The notes below the pieces were generated by a model. It was given only the letters and a program-made list of their open reading frames with translations. It made no database searches and was not told the origin of the DNA. Position numbers and translations under genes: made by a program. This document shows, in pieces, positions 61,165 to 64,000 of a stretch of 64,000 nucleotides of DNA. The stretch is from NCBI GenBank assembly GCA_905221605.1, contig CAJNDS010002631.1, positions 62,001-126,000 on the forward strand, given 5' to 3'. Origin of the DNA: Symbiodinium natans (taxonomy: Eukaryota > Sar > Dinophyceae > Suessiales > Symbiodiniaceae). Each line of letters opens with the position of its first letter. Position 1 is the stretch's first letter.

Positions 61165-61208
61165 CGTCCTCCTCCAGGCACCTTTTTGTTTGAGTACTTG
61201 GCTGACAG
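61165..61208 (+). CDS. Exon candidate PPPGTFLFEYLADR before a TTTAGGG array
   Basis: CCTGGTGTCTGCAG| and GCTGACAG|GTTTAGGG enclose an open segment reading RPPPGTFLFEYLADR. It lies 73 bases after the family C element 61002-61092. Its acceptor and donor are among the best in the window. The product is unknown. Confidence 0.4.
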
Positions 61209-61289
61209 GTTTAGGGTGGTGGGGTTTAGGGTTTAGGGTTTAGGGTTTAGGGTTTAAGGTTTAGGGTGTAGGGTGTAGGGTTTAGGGTG
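61209..61289 (+). repeat. TTTAGGG array with TGTAGGG and TTAAGG variants
   Basis: It starts at the donor of the exon candidate 61165-61208. Confidence 0.9.
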
Positions 61290-61618
61290 AAACCACGGGC
61301 GCAACAGGCCTAATTACTCCACAAGCCTCCGACAGCGTCCAGAAAGGAGGGGCATCTGCAGGGTGGGGGCCTGGAACTCCTCTCTGAAGAATCCAGGTCG
61401 AGGGGCTTCGCGGGGGGCCCCGCAGAAAAATGCGATGTTTAAGAACAGAAACCTATGACGACTCGAGTTTCTCGTCTCGAATCGAAGCCTCGCAGGTGCC
61501 AACTTCGAAAGGTTTCCCCGGCTCACTGTGACATTCTAGGGAGCAAGCATGAGCAAGTGTAGGAGCGGGCCGAACTCCTCAATGCTGCGCATCAGCATCG
61601 GGCAGTTTTGAAGTGCAG

Positions 61619-61661
61619 GTCCAGCAGCAGCCAGCCCGGAGCTCGGTACTTTGTAACTTGG
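61619..61661 (+). CDS. Short exon candidate before a TTTAGGG array
   Basis: TTGAAGTGCAG| opens VQQQPARSSVLCNL and the segment ends AACTTG|GGTTCAGGG, where the array starts. It has 14 codons and an unknown product. Confidence 0.25.
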
Positions 61662-61711
61662 GTTCAGGGTTTAGGGTTTAGGGTTTAGGGTTTAGGGTTT
61701 AGGGTTTAGGG
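61662..61711 (+). repeat. TTTAGGG array, about 7 units
   Basis: It begins GTTCAGGG at the donor of the exon candidate 61619-61661. Confidence 0.95.
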
Positions 61712-62336
61712 CCACTTGGGGCTGGAGTTCAGGGAATATCCCGGGGCATGTCGGGGACAGGACTCCCAGTCGCTGCTGCCCTTGTACTGTTTACACTTGC
61801 TAAGCATGATATGCCGAGCCATGCTGCACTTCGTCCTCTACCAACGAACTCAAGCCTGCCTAGTTACACAGCTACACACAATTACAAAGGAGTAACCCTC
61901 CATTGAGATCTCCGATGCCAGATGCCACAGAAGTGATGGGATTCCGGGTTTGCGGTGTTTCTCCTGCAAGGCTCCCATCTTGAAGTGGGCGTGATGCGGT
62001 CAAAAGCACTTATTCTTCTGACCCAAGTATCTGACCGACGAAGCGGGAGCATTGCAGATGTCACCGAACATGTTCTTCAAAACGCATCCGTACATTCTTC
62101 TACAGCGCAACATCAGAAAGTCGCTGGGTTACAGATGCACGCAATCTGTCCCGCTCAGGGGGAAGAGTATATAAGAGTATCGAGGCTCCAAAAAGAGGCT
62201 GTAACAGAGGCTCTCTGTTCTACTGTGTTCTGGATTGTTCTGAAGCTGCCACGTTCTGTTTCGATGGCACCGGGCTTAAGCGTGAGCCAGCGGAATGTGG
62301 CAACTCGGCCGTGGGCATGGTGCTCACAAAATGCAG

Positions 62337-62358
62337 GGGGGGGGGGGGGGGGGGGGGG
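62337..62358 (+). repeat. Poly-G tract (about 22)
   Basis: A homopolymer after AAAATGCA. Confidence 0.9.
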
Positions 62359-62459
62359 TCGAGATTCGTCAAGCCCCACGCGAGGGACGTTGAGCCCGAT
62401 TGTTGAGCGCTTCCCCTGGCGTTACTGGCCGGCTGGTGCTCTGATGAGCTGACACTCTA

Positions 62460-64000
62460 CATCAGCAGGTATGGGAGTGTTCAAGGAAGCCATGTCCAAA
62501 GGTTCAAGGCCCCAAACTAAACTTAAAGCTGGGTCGTTGCAACCCTATAGGTCACAGGCCCGGTCTCACAAGCAGGCTTTTTCAGCTTGACCCATCGCGG
62601 TCCCATCGCAAGACCCTTACCGGCTTTCTCCAAGATAAGTTTCACTCTTTTGACATCCTAACAACCCTCAACCCGAAAATCACGTGCTAGCGTGATACTC
62701 CAGGCTTACGTATTGCTTGTCGGGTGGGCCAGGCCAGTGATGTATACACAAGTTGGACGATGTTTGGTGGGGAACTTTCGGGGTTTGGACTACAGGGGTG
62801 GGCCCAGTCTCACTGAGGAAGAAGACGAAAGCGACTGGCGCCATTCCCGAGGATGGCAGCAGCTGTTTTCAGGGAAGCGATTTGTAATTTGATCGCCGCC
62901 CAAACCCTAATTCGTTCCCGCTACCATGGAGACCTGGGGTTCCCTAAAGCCCGAAAGATGTGCCTGAAGGTCTGAAGGCCCGGTGCCCGTCCATGCCCAG
63001 GGTACCCTTAATGCTGTGACTTACATTAGCTGTACTAACGATCTTGCATCTACGTCAGTGTTAAAGTACCTTCCTTTTTTGATCTTTATTGCTTCTTTAT
63101 GGGCGCACCAAGAAATTCTGCAATCAATGCACTTGCCATCAGTAAGCCTTAACTATATAAGCCAGCTAAGTGCTAGTATTCTATGTGTACAACAAATACG
63201 ACAATACATCTATCTATCTATCTATCTATCTGTCTATCTGTATGTGTGTATATATATATATATGTCTTCCTGTTCATACTTCTGGCCTTTGCTTTCTCTT
63301 AGTTAATCAATGCTAGAAACTCTTTCGTGCGCATTCGGGACTTCTTACCATCCTAACTGAACTCTTACCGGAGCCTTGTCTCAGCCGCGTCCATCATAGG
63401 AAGCCGGCACCGGCGGAGATGGCCCGCGCTCCAGTTGAGGTTTGGAGGTTTTCGTGGAGTCTGGGGCCTGCAGGGTTTATGGCTTTGCTTGTTATTGCTT
63501 GTTTGTCTGACTGCACATGTCGGATTCGGGGTTTATGGCATGGCAGGCTAAGTGCTAGCTTGTCGGAGTCCTCGTGCTGAGGCTGAGGCTCCAAGCGGAC
63601 TTGCTGAATGTACGACCCCCAAAGCCCGAAGGCAAATGGTCGGTCTTAATCCTCAGGGACACTTGATCAGAACTCTCAATGTCGTTCGTGCTTGTTTCTT
63701 CGGCCCTGTTCTGAAGCTGAGCGTATGTTGTTTTTTGGGAGCTTCAGGTGCACGTATGATGCCTCACAAGATTTTGCGATGTCGCAGGGAATACGAAGTG
63801 CGTAATCCTAGACATCTGGCCGAACTTCCGAGCCTCTGAGCCATCCACTTTCGACACTTAGCGACAACCTTCAACGACATTGGAGATTCTACTAGTCACC
63901 ACAGCCCCAAAGCTTGAAAGCAAATAAACCCCCAAGACTTTGCCGAACTCCCTGGCTAAAGGGACCCAATACCCACACGGCAAACCTCCTTCAGTGAACG
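62460..64000. other. 1.5 kb at the right edge with no supported gene
   Basis: It holds a 107-codon frame at 62983 that runs through a microsatellite and a 95-codon TTG frame at 63552. Neither has a motif. Confidence 0.5.
63206..63263 (+). repeat. (CTAT)n then (GTAT)n/(TA)n microsatellite
   Basis: CTATCTATCTATCTATCTAT, CTGTCTATCTGTATGTGTGT, then TATATATATATATG. Confidence 0.9.

Noticed and set aside
1-64000. A true chromosome end
   Set aside because: Arrays are short, interior and in both orientations; neither window edge is a telomere run.
1-64000. CRISPR array
   Set aside because: No direct repeats with unique spacers of constant size; the telomere-type arrays have no spacers.
1-64000. 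Retrotransposon reverse transcriptase, integrase or DDE transposase
   Set aside because: No catalytic motif was seen in any frame, so the MITE-like elements have no local autonomous partner.
1-64000. Window as an assembly chimera of telomere-capped fragments
   Set aside because: Outward-facing C/G brackets resemble capped minichromosomes, but units of about 90 bases are too small for chromosomes and carry splice-like borders. Raw reads should still be checked.

Overview
The window looks like nuclear DNA of a dinoflagellate, most likely a Suessiales/Symbiodiniaceae-type alga. The basis is indirect. The plant/dinoflagellate telomere heptamer TTTAGGG occurs in about fifty arrays of both orientations through the interior. 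Base composition is near balanced, long ORFs are rare, and coding-like segments are short (about 40-180 bases) between AG and GT. The one convincing gene is an ankyrin-repeat protein of the style abundant in predicted Symbiodinium proteomes. I cannot exclude another alveolate or alga with the same telomere repeat.

Layout. 1-10 kb: telomere-type arrays, small inverted-repeat elements (MITE-like), microsatellites and a few exon candidates. 10-17 kb: a possible secreted protein (10738-11220), a 13-codon exon with an LmbE/PIG-L deacetylase motif (13014-13052), and exon candidates beside arrays. 17-28 kb: the densest run of exon candidates on the + strand, plus a degenerate tandem repeat at 18350-18935. 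28-40 kb: terminal-exon candidates, a short exon with a glycosidase-like GLAIGNELE motif (34703-34766), the ankyrin gene (36736-38111) and a second glycosidase-like exon (39778-39856). 40-56 kb: arrays, purine and pyrimidine tracts, and two AT-richer islands without telomere repeats (about 43.1-44.3 and 50.3-51.4 kb). 56-64 kb: a coding remnant with an in-frame TAG, a long minus-strand ORF, and more exons and arrays. No rRNA, tRNA, CRISPR array, reverse transcriptase or transposase was recognised.

Main observation. The telomere-type arrays are not placed at random. In ten places a CCCTAAA array and a TTTAGGG array face outward around a unique segment of only about 86-156 bases. That is exon size, and in most cases there is an open frame between a good AG acceptor and a GTTTAGGG-type donor. 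Introns would then start with GTTTAGGG and end with CCCTAAA...AG, so their ends are telomere-repeat inverted repeats. Separately, at least seven MITE-like elements from five families end 7-73 bases upstream of an AG|exon boundary, and several of those exons are followed directly by a TTTAGGG array. I read this as introner-like intron formation by small inverted-repeat elements combined with intronic telomere-repeat expansion. It is an inference that transcript data can test.

Caution. In six frames over 64 kb at this composition, one or two chance ORFs of about 170 codons are expected, and a random 80-base AG..GT interval often has an open frame. Apart from the ankyrin gene, exon calls rest on boundaries, spacing, composition and a few motifs, and their confidence is set accordingly. 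Several listed ORFs begin at GTG or TTG rather than ATG, so they are better read as exons than as complete genes.
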